A DNA stretch of 64,000 nt. Source: Cellulomonas avistercoris (GTDB lineage Bacteria; Actinomycetota; Actinomycetes; Actinomycetales; Cellulomonadaceae). A program made the position numbers and the translations under genes. The notes under the pieces are model-generated. The model made no database searches, was not told where the DNA came from, and worked only from the letters and a program-made list of their open reading frames with translations. The DNA is taken from NCBI RefSeq assembly GCF_014836445.1, contig NZ_JACSQV010000002.1:258799-322798 (forward strand). Direction: 5' to 3'. Numbering within the stretch: the stretch's first letter is position 1; each line of letters starts with the position of its first letter. Of the stretch, positions 46,562-54,464 are shown piece after piece.

Positions 46562-47044
46562 TCAGGCGTCGGTGTCCACCTCGAACCACACGGTCGTCCC
46601 GCCGTCGGGCGTCCGCGCCGACCCCCATGCCGTCGACAGCGCCTCGACGAGGGCCATGCCGCGCCCGCTGGGCTCGGTCGGCTCGGGGTGGCGCACCTGC
46701 GGGAGGCCGCCGCCACGGTCGGTCACGGCGACGCGGACGACGTACCCGTCGACGCGCACGGCCACCCGCACCGGCTCGCCGGCGGGCCCGTGCACGACGG
46801 CGTTGGACACCAGCTCACCCGCGAGCAGCTCGATGACCTGGTTGGACGCGCCCCCGACCCCCGCGCCCGCCACCGCGCGCATGACCCAGTGACGGGCCTG
46901 GCGCGGGGCGCTGCGCTCGGCGGTCAGGACCACCTCGTCGTCGAGCAGCGGCGGGGGTGTGCCACGGCGGCTGCGAAGGTCCCGGACTTCTCCCACGGTC
47001 ACCAGGGTGCCCGACGGGAGGCCGTCGCGCCGCTCGGGACCCAC
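46562..47044 (-). CDS. ATP-binding protein, RsbW-like serine kinase family
   Basis: The 160-residue HATPase_c_2 domain has N-box ELVSNAVVHG, G1 box VTDRGGGLP and G2 box GRGMALVEAL. Such proteins act as anti-sigma factors or kinases in partner-switching; no STAS antagonist or sigma-B gene is adjacent. Start GTG 47044 is uncertain, as a later GTG in VTVGEVRDL is possible. The next gene downstream on this strand is the EspI-like ATPase. Confidence 0.85.
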   Translation of the reverse strand: MGPERRDGLPSGTLVTVGEVRDLRSRRGTPPPLLDDEVVLTAERSAPRQARHWVMRAVAGAGVGGASNQVIELLAGELVSNAVVHGPAGEPVRVAVRVDGYVVRVAVTDRGGGLPQVRHPEPTEPSGRGMALVEALSTAWGSARTPDGGTTVWFEVDTDA

Positions 47045-47068
47045 GAGGTGGACACCTGACCGGGTGGC

Positions 47069-47302
47069 TCAGGGCGTGCGGACCGGGGCGACCCAGCCCT
47101 GCGGCGGCATGCAGACCCACAGGATCGCGTAGATGAGGAACGGGCTGCCCGGCAGCACGAGCAGCGCGAGCAGCACGAGCCGGACGACCCAGGCCTCGAT
47201 CCCTAGCCGGACCGCCACCCCCGCGCACACGCCGGCCAGCCAGCGCCCCGTGTACGGCCGCGACAGCCCTGCTCGTGCGAATGCCTCTCGTACGCCGTCC
47301 AT
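47069..47302 (-). CDS. PspC domain membrane protein
   Basis: 77 residues. PspC signature: RPYTGRWLAGVCAGVAVRLG and LPGSPFLIYAILWVCMPPQ with one hydrophobic helix (WVVRLVLLALLVLPGSPFLI). PspC proteins are envelope stress sensors; in actinobacteria short PspC genes often sit near sensor kinases. ATG with a GGAGGA Shine-Dalgarno. Confidence 0.88.
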   Translation of the reverse strand: MDGVREAFARAGLSRPYTGRWLAGVCAGVAVRLGIEAWVVRLVLLALLVLPGSPFLIYAILWVCMPPQGWVAPVRTP

Positions 47303-47435
47303 GCGTCCTCCTCCTGCGTCGGTGGGTCGAGTCTGGCGTCCGCGCGGGCCCCGCGCCTCCGGGGTGGCCCCCCATCCGCCCCTGAACCTGCCCCTGAGAT
47401 CCCGGCACGGGGAAGCGGGTGTCGGCGCCCGGCCC

Positions 47436-47441
47436 TACGGT
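47436..47441 (+). promoter_or_regulatory. -10 element, leaderless type
   Basis: TACGGT, 7-nt spacer, ATG 47449. Confidence 0.45.
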
Positions 47442-47448
47442 GTGAGCC

Positions 47449-48513
47449 ATGGCACAGACCCCCGCGGTGGAGCTCGACGTGCGCGGCCGGACGGTCCGCG
47501 TGAGCAGCCCCGACCGCGTCGTGTTCCCGGAGCGTGGGCTCACCAAGCTCGACGTCGTGCAGTACTTCCTCGCCGTGGGCGACGGCGTGCTCGGTGCCCT
47601 GCTGCACCGGCCGACGACGCTCGAGCGCTGGCCCAAGGGCGTGTTCGAGGGTGCGCGGATGGCCACGCGGCAGGACTCCTCGGGCGACGCGTTCTACCAG
47701 AAGCGCGTGCCGCAGGGCGCGCCGGAGTACGTCGAGACGTCGCGCATCGCCTTCCCGTCGGGCCGGACCGCGGACGAGGTCGCGCCGACCGAGCTCGCGG
47801 TCGTCGCGTGGGCGGCCAACCTGGGCACGCTCACGTTCCACCCGTGGCCGGTCGTCCGCGACGACGTCGAGAACCCCGACCAGGTCCGCATCGACCTCGA
47901 CCCGCAGCCGGGCACCGACTTCGACGACGCCGCGCGCGTCGCCCCGCACGTGCGCGAGCTGCTCGCCGAGCACGGCCTCGAGGGGTTCCCCAAGACGTCC
48001 GGGGGCCGGGGCCTGCACGTCTTCGTGCCCATCGAGCCGGCGTGGTCGTTCACCGACGCGCGGCGGGCGACCATCGCGTTCGGTCGCGAGCTCGAGCGGC
48101 GGCTGCCGGACGACGTCACGATGAAGTGGTGGAAGGAGGAGCGCGGCGCCAAGATCTTCGTCGACTACAACCAGATGGCGCGCGACCGCACGATCGCCTC
48201 GGCCTACTCGATCCGCTCCAACCCGCGGGCGACGGTCTCCGCGCCGCTGACGTGGGACGAGGTGCCGGACGTCCACCCCGACGACTTCGACGTCCTGACG
48301 ATGCCCGGGCGGTTCGCCGACGTCGGCGACCTGCACGCGCGGCTCGTCGCGCACGCCGCGCCCCGCTACCGCCTCGACTCGCTGCTCGAGCTGGCCGACC
48401 GGCAGGAGCGCGACGAGGGCCACGGCGACCTGCCGTACCCGCCCGAGTACCCCAAGATGCCCGGCGAGCCCAAGCGCGTGCAGCCCAGCAAGGACCGCGA
48501 CCGCCCGCGCTGA
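47449..48513 (+). CDS. LigD-type polymerase domain protein (NHEJ primase-polymerase)
   Basis: 354 residues of the archaeo-eukaryotic primase family used in bacterial NHEJ. Polymerase motifs RIDLDPQPG (Asp metal ligands), FPKTSGGRGLHVFVPI and KIFVDYNQMARDRTIASAYS. The protein stands alone: no ligase or phosphoesterase module is fused and no Ku gene lies nearby. It likely fills gaps or adds ribonucleotides at broken ends with partners encoded elsewhere. Confidence 0.9.
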   Translation: MAQTPAVELDVRGRTVRVSSPDRVVFPERGLTKLDVVQYFLAVGDGVLGALLHRPTTLERWPKGVFEGARMATRQDSSGDAFYQKRVPQGAPEYVETSRIAFPSGRTADEVAPTELAVVAWAANLGTLTFHPWPVVRDDVENPDQVRIDLDPQPGTDFDDAARVAPHVRELLAEHGLEGFPKTSGGRGLHVFVPIEPAWSFTDARRATIAFGRELERRLPDDVTMKWWKEERGAKIFVDYNQMARDRTIASAYSIRSNPRATVSAPLTWDEVPDVHPDDFDVLTMPGRFADVGDLHARLVAHAAPRYRLDSLLELADRQERDEGHGDLPYPPEYPKMPGEPKRVQPSKDRDRPR

Positions 48514-48541
48514 CACCGGCGATTGGGACGCGCGGTGCTCG

Positions 48542-49585
48542 TCAGCCGCGGTACTCGTAGTGCCAGTACTCGGGGTTCGAGCCGTTCTGCCGCGCCCAGG
48601 TCGGCGACACCCAGCCGTAGGCGGGGCCGTTCGCCACGAGCCACGCCCGCGCGGGCGAGTCCCAGCCGTAGGCGCACGGCAGCTCCGGGACGTCGAGCGC
48701 CAGCCCGGTCCCGTGCGACGACGTGCCCGGCACCGCCGCGACCGAGCCGAGGGCCGCGCGCATCGCGACCTGGGTGTCGTAGTCCCGGTACGTGAGGTCG
48801 AGCGCGAGGTCGTGGCCCAGGGCGGCGCGGAACGCCACGTTCAGCCGCTCGAGCGCCGCGGTGGCGTCGGAGCGCAGGTAGAACGGTGTGCCGCGCGAGT
48901 CCCGCGCCCACGACACCGCGGACAGCGCCGACGCGGGGAGGCGTCCGTTCGACCCGTCGCCGCCCTCGGTCGGCGCGGACGTGTAGAACGCCGGGCCGCC
49001 GTACGTCGTCGCGCACCTGTCCGTGCCCGTCGACGAGCCGCTCGCGGCCGACGCCGCAGCCCGTGGCCGCGCCGCGGGCGCCGCAGCGCGCGCGGCCTGG
49101 CGTGCGGCCGCCTGCTCGGCTGCGGCGACGCGCTCCTGCTCGGCGGCCACGGCCGCGTGGACGGCCTGCTCCGCCTCGCCGACCTCGGCCGTGAGCCGGC
49201 GCGCGACCGTGGGCGAGGCGCTGGCGGCCGCCGCCTCCGCGGCGTCGAGCCGGGCGGCGAGGGTCACACGGGGCGTCTCGTCCTCACCGACCCGGCCCGC
49301 CGACTCCTCGACGGTGAGACGCCCCTGGGCGACCGCCGCGGCCAGGGCGGCACGAGCGCCTGTCTGCAGCCCCTGCGCACCCGCCACGTGCGAGGTCGTC
49401 GTCGCGGCGATCCGGGCCGCGGAGTCCTCGTGCACCGCCACGAGCGCGCGCTCGACCCGTGCCTGCGCCGCCTCCCGCAGCCCCAGGGCCTCGCGGCGCT
49501 CGGCCGCGGTCCACGCGGTGGCCCCGCCTGCCACGCCGACGGCGATCGAGACGGCGGCGACGACGGCGACGGCGACGCGACGGAT
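48542..49585 (-). CDS. VanY-like secreted wall peptidase with coiled coil, apparent ATC start
   Basis: 347 residues. Signal/TM segment RRVAVAVVAAVSIAVGVAGG, Ala/Glu coiled coil (about 35-165), then an M15B-like domain with HGTGLALDV (His, Asp) and PEYWHYEYRG (His) zinc residues. ATC 49585 follows GGGGGAGG at 5-nt spacing; the first standard start (GTG 49534) falls inside the signal peptide and would delete its basic front. A sequencing error is possible. A paralogue is at 33441-34688. Confidence 0.8.
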   Translation of the reverse strand: MRRVAVAVVAAVSIAVGVAGGATAWTAAERREALGLREAAQARVERALVAVHEDSAARIAATTTSHVAGAQGLQTGARAALAAAVAQGRLTVEESAGRVGEDETPRVTLAARLDAAEAAAASASPTVARRLTAEVGEAEQAVHAAVAAEQERVAAAEQAAARQAARAAAPAARPRAAASAASGSSTGTDRCATTYGGPAFYTSAPTEGGDGSNGRLPASALSAVSWARDSRGTPFYLRSDATAALERLNVAFRAALGHDLALDLTYRDYDTQVAMRAALGSVAAVPGTSSHGTGLALDVPELPCAYGWDSPARAWLVANGPAYGWVSPTWARQNGSNPEYWHYEYRG

Positions 49586-49633
49586 GACGACCTCCCCCGG
49601 GATGGACGACCACGCTAACCCGCACCCGCTGAC

Positions 49634-49639
49634 GTCACA
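49634..49639. promoter_or_regulatory. GTCACA motif upstream of the second VanY-like gene
   Basis: GTCACA inside GACGTcacACGTC (palindrome 49632-49644), between the divergent peptidase and DUF3806 genes. Confidence 0.3.
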
Positions 49640-49673
49640 CGTCCGGGGGCTCAAGCAGGCGGCGGTGCACGCC

Positions 49674-49679
49674 GATGAT
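49674..49679 (+). promoter_or_regulatory. -10-like element of the second DUF3806 gene, leaderless type
   Basis: GATGAT, 6-nt spacer CCCGGC, ATG 49686. Confidence 0.35.
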
Positions 49680-49685
49680 CCCGGC

Positions 49686-51101
49686 ATGGACAGCCTCTCG
49701 CCCGCGCTCGCGGCGAGGTCCGCCGACTTCGCGATCGCCCGCCCGCTGACGCCCGGTGAGTCCGCCCACCTCGACCGGCTGCGGGACTGGCTGCGCGGCG
49801 ACGGCACCGACGCGAGCGACGCCGCAGCCCTCGACGCCCGGTGGGAGCGCCTGCTCCAGACGCACCCGCCGCAGGTGCCCGCGCCGGCCGGTGTCGCCGC
49901 CGCGATCGGCATCGCCGTGGGCGACCTGCTCGTGGCGTCCGTCGCCGACGCCGTCTGGCGGATGTGCCCCGGACCGGAGGGTGCCACCCCCGGCGTCCTG
50001 CTGCTCGACCGCCCGCACATGCCCGTCCTGCCGGTGCTCGACGCGCACGCGCGCTGGCGGGTGCGCTCCTCCGGGTGGACCGTCGACTACGTCCAGCGCG
50101 CGGCCGCCCACCTCCGGTCGGGACGCCCCGAGGTCCCGACGCCGCACGCCTCCCCCGAGGCGGAGGCCCCGACCGGGCACGCCGACGCGGACGCGCCCGT
50201 CGCCGCCGGACCGGCGTCCGCCGCGGACGAGACCGAGCAGCCCGAGTCCCCCGTCGCGCCGACGTCGGGGGCCGTGTGGGTCCCGACGTTCGTCGCGGAC
50301 CCGACCCCGGAGCCCGAGCCGGAAGCCGCCGCGTGGACCCCGACCCTCGTCGAGAACACCGGCCCGGACCCCGAGCCCGAGCCCGCCGCGTGGACGCCGA
50401 CGTTCGTCGAGAACGCCACCCCGGAGCCCGCGCCCGAGAGCGCAGCGTGGACCCCCACCTTCGTCGCGGACACCACCCCGGAGCCCGCGCCCGAGACCGC
50501 CGCATGGACCCCCACCTTCGTCGCGGACACCACCCCGGACCCCGAGCCCGAGACCGCCGCATGGACCCCCACCTTCGTCGAGAACACCACCCCGGACCCA
50601 GAGCCCGAGACCGCCGCACCCGCGCCGTGGGAGCCGACGCCCGCGACCACCGCCTACCCCACGCCGGGACGCGGCATGCCCGTGTCGTCGCAGCAGGCGC
50701 TCACCCCGGAGGACCTGCCGCACCGCCCGTCGGAGCGCGTCCAGGACCTGGCGCTGCGGGCCCTGGAGCTGGCGCTCGACCGTGCCGTCCGCGACGCCTC
50801 CGGCTGCGCGCCGTTCGTGCTGGTGCGTGAGGGCAACGACGTCGAGGTCATCGACTTCGTCCACACCGACGCCGGGGTCGCGCAGGCGCGCGACGCCGCA
50901 CGCGGCGGCGGCTACACCGCCGCTGCCGTCGCCTGGACGAGCCCCGCCGACGCGTCGCGCCCCTACCCGCGCGTCGTGGTCGACGCGTCCTCCGCCGGTC
51001 GCCCGGGCATCCGCGTCGCGCACTCGTTCGTGCACGACGAGCTCGGTGGTCACGAGGTCGGCGGACCGCAGGTCGTCGGGCAGTCGGCGCCCGTCCTGTA
51101 G
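49686..51101 (+). CDS. DUF3806-like protein with six 19-residue repeats
   Basis: 471 residues. The N-terminal 130 residues align with the DUF3806 protein at 39708 (LTPGESAHLDRLRDWLRGDG, AAIGIAVGDLLVASVADAV, MPVLPVLDAHARW). The middle has six 19-residue repeats (AWTPTFVADTTPEPAPETA type; DNA 50274-50615). The C-terminal about 120 residues (EDLPHRPSERVQDLALRALE ... FVLVREGNDVEVIDFVH) are not recognised. No signal peptide. The C-terminus ends at a tandem 21-bp duplication. Possibly a linker-connected two-domain sensor; unknown. Confidence 0.78.
   Translation: MDSLSPALAARSADFAIARPLTPGESAHLDRLRDWLRGDGTDASDAAALDARWERLLQTHPPQVPAPAGVAAAIGIAVGDLLVASVADAVWRMCPGPEGATPGVLLLDRPHMPVLPVLDAHARWRVRSSGWTVDYVQRAAAHLRSGRPEVPTPHASPEAEAPTGHADADAPVAAGPASAADETEQPESPVAPTSGAVWVPTFVADPTPEPEPEAAAWTPTLVENTGPDPEPEPAAWTPTFVENATPEPAPESAAWTPTFVADTTPEPAPETAAWTPTFVADTTPDPEPETAAWTPTFVENTTPDPEPETAAPAPWEPTPATTAYPTPGRGMPVSSQQALTPEDLPHRPSERVQDLALRALELALDRAVRDASGCAPFVLVREGNDVEVIDFVHTDAGVAQARDAARGGGYTAAAVAWTSPADASRPYPRVVVDASSAGRPGIRVAHSFVHDELGGHEVGGPQVVGQSAPVL
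50274..50615 (+). repeat. Six tandem 57-bp coding repeats
   Basis: Units start at 50274, 50331, 50388, 50445, 50502 and 50559, each encoding a 19-residue unit with W, PTFV(A/E) and a PEPEPE-type tail. In frame, so variable copy number would change linker length only. Confidence 0.9.
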
Positions 51102-51124
51102 CGGTCGGCGCCCGTCCTGCAGCG
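51083..51124 (+). repeat. 21-bp tandem duplication at a stop codon
   Basis: Copies 51083-51103 and 51104-51124 differ at one base: the TAG stop of the DUF3806-like gene is CAG in the second copy. In frame, removal of the stop would extend the protein through the second copy. Confidence 0.85.
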
Positions 51125-51141
51125 GTGTCGGCGGCCGGTCC

Positions 51142-51147
51142 TACGCT
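51142..51147 (+). promoter_or_regulatory. -10 element, leaderless type
   Basis: TACGCT, 6-nt spacer, ATG 51154. Confidence 0.45.
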
Positions 51148-51153
51148 CGTGGC

Positions 51154-51498
51154 ATGACCGAGCGGAGCACGCCGGAGCACGCAGCCGCCGAGGCGCGCCT
51201 GCACGCGGTGTCCGCGGCGTTCGCGGACCTGCCCGGCGTCGTCCTGCCGGCTGCCGGCCGGCGGCACTTCGGCACCGCGACGCTGCGCGTGCACGGCCGG
51301 ATCGCCGCCTTCACGCCGCAGGACCGTCTGGTGGTCAAGCTGCCCGCCGCGCGCGTCGCGGCACTGCTCGCGTCCGGTGAGGGCCTCGCGTTCCCGGAGG
51401 ACCGCCCGCCGATGCGCGAGTGGGTCGCGATCGTGTCGGACGACGCACGCGTGTGGCACGACCGGCTCGCGGAGTCGCTCGCGTACGTCGGCGGCTGA
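51154..51498 (+). CDS. YjbR/TfoX-like small DNA-binding family protein
   Basis: 114 residues with the MmcQ/YjbR-type core: GRRHFGTATLRVHGRIAAFT and EWVAIVSDDARVWHDRLAES. The family has a winged double-wing fold related to DNA-binding proteins; function unknown. Convergent with the LiaF-like gene. Confidence 0.65.
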   Translation: MTERSTPEHAAAEARLHAVSAAFADLPGVVLPAAGRRHFGTATLRVHGRIAAFTPQDRLVVKLPAARVAALLASGEGLAFPEDRPPMREWVAIVSDDARVWHDRLAESLAYVGG

Positions 51499-51525
51499 CG
51501 CGCCGCCCACGGGGTCAGACCGGGC

Positions 51526-52245
51526 TCAGACGGGCGCGTCCTCGATCCTCGGCTCGGCGCTCGCGTCGGCCTTCTGCTTGCCGTACCGGACCTCGGCGCC
51601 CGCCATGATGCAGACGATCCGCACGTCGAGCACCGGGCCGCCGCCCACGGGCGGCTCCGTCTTGTTCTCCCAGCCGCCGAGCAGCGGCAGCCCGGTCGTG
51701 CGGACCTCCCACGTGCGCGGCACCTTGATGTCGACGCCGCCCCAGAACGTGAAGACGTCGATGCGGGCGCTCCCCTCGATGTCCGCGTCCCGCAGGTCGA
51801 GGTCGACCCCGCCCATGATCGCGGTGAGGCTCGCGGAGCGGAACCGGCGCGAGCGGCTGCGTCGCTCCGCACCCCACCAGAAGGCGATCGCCGTGATGCG
51901 GTCCTCCTGGTCGCTGCGCGCGGCCGCGCCGAACGTGATGCCCAGCCCGATGAGGATGATCGCGACCGGCCACAAGTAGTCCCAGACGCTCACGTCCAGC
52001 ACGTCGAGCCGGTCGAGCAGCAGCACCACGCCCGCGGCCGTGATGACCGCGGGCCCGAACCACGCCCGCGGCACCAGCAGCAGCGACGTCACACCGACGA
52101 GCACGACGAGCAGCGGCCACAGGGTGCTGGCGAGGGTCCCGAGGTCCACGTCGACCACGCCGCTGCGCTCGAGCAGCAGCACCACCCCGACGAGGACCAC
52201 GAGCACCCCGACGAGCACCTGACCGAGCGAGCGGCGAGCCTCCAT
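51526..52245 (-). CDS. LiaF-like membrane protein
   Basis: 239 residues. Four hydrophobic helices in the N-terminal half (VLVGVLVVLVGVVLLL; LWPLLVVLVGVTSLLLV; FGPAVITAAGVVLLL; VWDYLWPVAIILIGLGI) and a cytoplasmic beta-rich C-terminal domain (TAIMGGVDLDLRDADIEGSA, FTFWGGVDIKVPRTW) of the DUF2154/LiaF cell-wall-active antibiotics response type. Such proteins restrain LiaRS-type sensors; no two-component pair adjoins. TAGGTT lies 6 nt before ATG. Confidence 0.85.
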   Translation of the reverse strand: MEARRSLGQVLVGVLVVLVGVVLLLERSGVVDVDLGTLASTLWPLLVVLVGVTSLLLVPRAWFGPAVITAAGVVLLLDRLDVLDVSVWDYLWPVAIILIGLGITFGAAARSDQEDRITAIAFWWGAERRSRSRRFRSASLTAIMGGVDLDLRDADIEGSARIDVFTFWGGVDIKVPRTWEVRTTGLPLLGGWENKTEPPVGGGPVLDVRIVCIMAGAEVRYGKQKADASAEPRIEDAPV

Positions 52246-52251
52246 GCCGTC

Positions 52252-52257
52252 AACCTA
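52252..52257 (-). promoter_or_regulatory. -10 element of the LiaF-like gene, leaderless type
   Basis: TAGGTT, 6-nt spacer, ATG 52245; the same hexamer and spacing occur at the Gfo/Idh gene (57387). Confidence 0.5.
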
Positions 52258-52298
52258 GCGGGCGCGCCGTCGCGCCGTCGCGGGTCGACGGTCCCGCG

Positions 52299-52508
52299 TC
52301 AGGACACCCCGGCGGACGCGGGGTGCTCGACCGCGGGGTGGTCGACGCAGGTCGTCGCCGTCCGCACGCACTGCGGGCACGGCTCGCAGTCCTGCCGGCC
52401 CTCGACCTTGTCGAACCACGGGACCGCGCGACCTGCCGGGCAGTCGTCGTCCTCGTGGTAGACGTGCACCGCCGTGCTGCGCGCGGAGTGGTACGGACGA
52501 ACTCGCAT
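52299..52508 (-). CDS. Small Cys-rich protein of unknown function
   Basis: 69 residues with four clustered cysteines (DDDCPAG; QDCEPCPQC) plus one more near the end, suggesting a small zinc-ribbon or redox module. Perfect AAGGAGG Shine-Dalgarno before ATG 52508. Located between the LiaF-like gene and tRNA-Thr. Confidence 0.6.
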   Translation of the reverse strand: MRVRPYHSARSTAVHVYHEDDDCPAGRAVPWFDKVEGRQDCEPCPQCVRTATTCVDHPAVEHPASAGVS

Positions 52509-52680
52509 GTCGGCCTCCTTGCCGAGACGCCATGCCCCGCCTGGGGGGCCGTCTACGCAGGCTATGGAGGACGCCGACCGTGGACCAGGGACCGAGGTCC
52601 GGGGGTCGGCGGGCGACACCCGTGCCCCGAGACGACTCTGCGGCCCCACCCCGAGGGGTGAAGCCGCAGGCCACATGCTG

Positions 52681-52753
52681 AGCCGCCTTGGGGAATCGAA
52701 CCCCAGACCTTCTCATTACGAGTGAGACGCTCTGCCGACTGAGCTAAGGCGGC
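52681..52753 (-). tRNA. tRNA-Thr (anticodon CGT)
   Basis: 73-nt cloverleaf: acceptor arms GCCGCCT/AGGCGGC, D-arm AGCTCAGTCGGCAGAGC, anticodon stem with 7-nt loop CTCGTAA (anticodon CGT at 52718-52720), T-arm CTGGGGTTCGATTCCCCA. Reads ACG. No encoded CCA. Confidence 0.95.
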
Positions 52754-52831
52754 ATCGCCGTCCGGGCGCGGAGGACCGCGGTGGATCGGCGAGCGCGCCC
52801 ACTGTACCCGGCGCACGCCCCGACTCCAAAG

Positions 52832-54355
52832 TCAGCAGGTCGTGCCGTCCGCCGGGGCCTCGCCCGTCAGGAGGTAGGTGTCCACCGCGTCCTTGACGCA
52901 CGCGTTCGACCGCCCGTACGCGGTGTGCCCCTCACCCTCGTAGGTGAGCAGCACGGCCGAGGACAGCAGCTTCGAGAGCGACTGCGCCCACGCGTACGGC
53001 GTCGCCGGGTCGTTGGTCGTGCCCACCACCAGGATCGGCGCGGCGCCCGGCGCCTCGTAGGACTCCAGCGAGCCGGCGGCCGGCACCGGCCACTGCGCGC
53101 ACGACACCCCGCCGTAGGAGAAGAACTGCCCGACCGTCGGCGCGACGGCCGCCACCTCGGCGGCGTCCGCCCGCATGTCGGCGGGGTCCGCCGAGGGCCG
53201 GTCGTCGAGGCACAGGATCGCGGAGAACGCCTCGTTCTGGTTCGTCGCGTACGTGCCGTCGGGCGCGCGCCCGTAGTAGCTGTCGGCGAGCTGCAGCAGG
53301 ACCGAGCCGTCGCCGGCGTCGATCGCCTTGGTCAGCGCCTGGGTCAGCAGCGGCCAGCTGGACTGCGTGTACAGGGCTGCGGCGACTCCGCTGAACGCGA
53401 GGGACGACGTGAGCTCGCGGTCCGTCCCCGTCGGCAGCGGGTTGGCCCGCACCCGATCGAACATGCGCGCGATCTGCGAGAGACCCGCGTCCACGTCACC
53501 GTCCAGGGGGCACGACGCGCCCGCCTGGCAGTCCGTCACGTAGGCCCGCAGCGCGCTCTCGAACCCGGCCGCCTGCCCCGCCGCGACCTGCCCCGAGTCC
53601 AGCGTCGGGTCCAGCGCACCGTCGAGGACGAACCGGCCGACGCGCTCGGGGAACAGCGCCGCGTACGTCGCGCCGAGCTCGGTGCCGTACGAGAAGCCGA
53701 GGAACGTCAGCGCCTCGTCCCCGAGGGCCGCGCGCAGCACGTCCATGTCGCGCGCCGCGCTGGCCGTGTCGACGTGCCCCAGCAGCGGGCCCGTGCGGTC
53801 CAGGCACGCGCGGCCGAACTCGCCGTTGCGCTCGATCGCCTCGGCGATGCCCTCGTCGGTCGACCAGTCCGGCACCCACGCCGTGAGCTCGTCGAGCCCG
53901 GCGGGGTCCACGCACGTCACGGGCGACGAGTGCTGCACACCGCGCGGGTCGAACGCGACCAGGTCGTAGGTCGCGAGCACGTCGCGCGACACGATCTGGC
54001 GGAAGAACCCGATCGTGTCGATCGCGGAGCGACCCGGGCCCCCGGGGTTGACCAGCAGCGAGCCGACCGGCGACCCACCCGACGCGGGAGCGCGGCGCAG
54101 CGCGATCGTGATCGTGTCGCCACCGGGGTCCTCCCAGTCGAGCGGCACCGTGGCGTCGGCGCACTGCTCGTCGCCGCAGGTGGTCCACTCCAGGACCTGG
54201 TCGTAGTAACGGGCGAGCGCGGGGTCTGAGGTCGCGGACGACGACGCGCCCGCGGTCGGGGACGAGGCCTGGTGCTTCGGCGCGACGCATCCGGTCAGAC
54301 CGAGCACGACGAGGGCGACGAGGGCGCACCGGCGCAGGGCAGGACGCGTCGGCAT
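52832..54355 (-). CDS. Alpha/beta hydrolase, tripeptidyl aminopeptidase family lipoprotein
   Basis: 507 residues. Lipoprotein signal with lipobox LTGC (about residue 23), then a SCO7095/TAP-type hydrolase with LLVNPGGPGRSAID (oxyanion), nucleophile GFSYGTELG, and a TAP-like C-terminal domain carrying the catalytic His in GEGHTAYGRSNACV. Cleaves N-terminal tripeptides or unknown peptides outside the membrane. ATG 54355 placed by TACCGT 6 nt upstream. Confidence 0.9.
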   Translation of the reverse strand: MPTRPALRRCALVALVVLGLTGCVAPKHQASSPTAGASSSATSDPALARYYDQVLEWTTCGDEQCADATVPLDWEDPGGDTITIALRRAPASGGSPVGSLLVNPGGPGRSAIDTIGFFRQIVSRDVLATYDLVAFDPRGVQHSSPVTCVDPAGLDELTAWVPDWSTDEGIAEAIERNGEFGRACLDRTGPLLGHVDTASAARDMDVLRAALGDEALTFLGFSYGTELGATYAALFPERVGRFVLDGALDPTLDSGQVAAGQAAGFESALRAYVTDCQAGASCPLDGDVDAGLSQIARMFDRVRANPLPTGTDRELTSSLAFSGVAAALYTQSSWPLLTQALTKAIDAGDGSVLLQLADSYYGRAPDGTYATNQNEAFSAILCLDDRPSADPADMRADAAEVAAVAPTVGQFFSYGGVSCAQWPVPAAGSLESYEAPGAAPILVVGTTNDPATPYAWAQSLSKLLSSAVLLTYEGEGHTAYGRSNACVKDAVDTYLLTGEAPADGTTC

Positions 54356-54361
54356 GCGTCT

Positions 54362-54367
54362 ACGGTA
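54362..54367 (-). promoter_or_regulatory. -10 element, leaderless type
   Basis: TACCGT, 6-nt spacer, ATG 54355. Confidence 0.45.
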
Positions 54368-54464
54368 TCCGCCCCGGCGGCCGGATCCGGGCAGTCCCGG
54401 CCCGCACGGGCGGACGGATCGCGGCACGACCGCCCGCGACCGGCATCGCGGGACGGGTTCGGCG

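Noticed and set aside
52680..52760. Integration (att) site at tRNA-Thr
   Set aside because: No integrase, no direct repeat of the tRNA 3' end nearby, and flanking genes look core.
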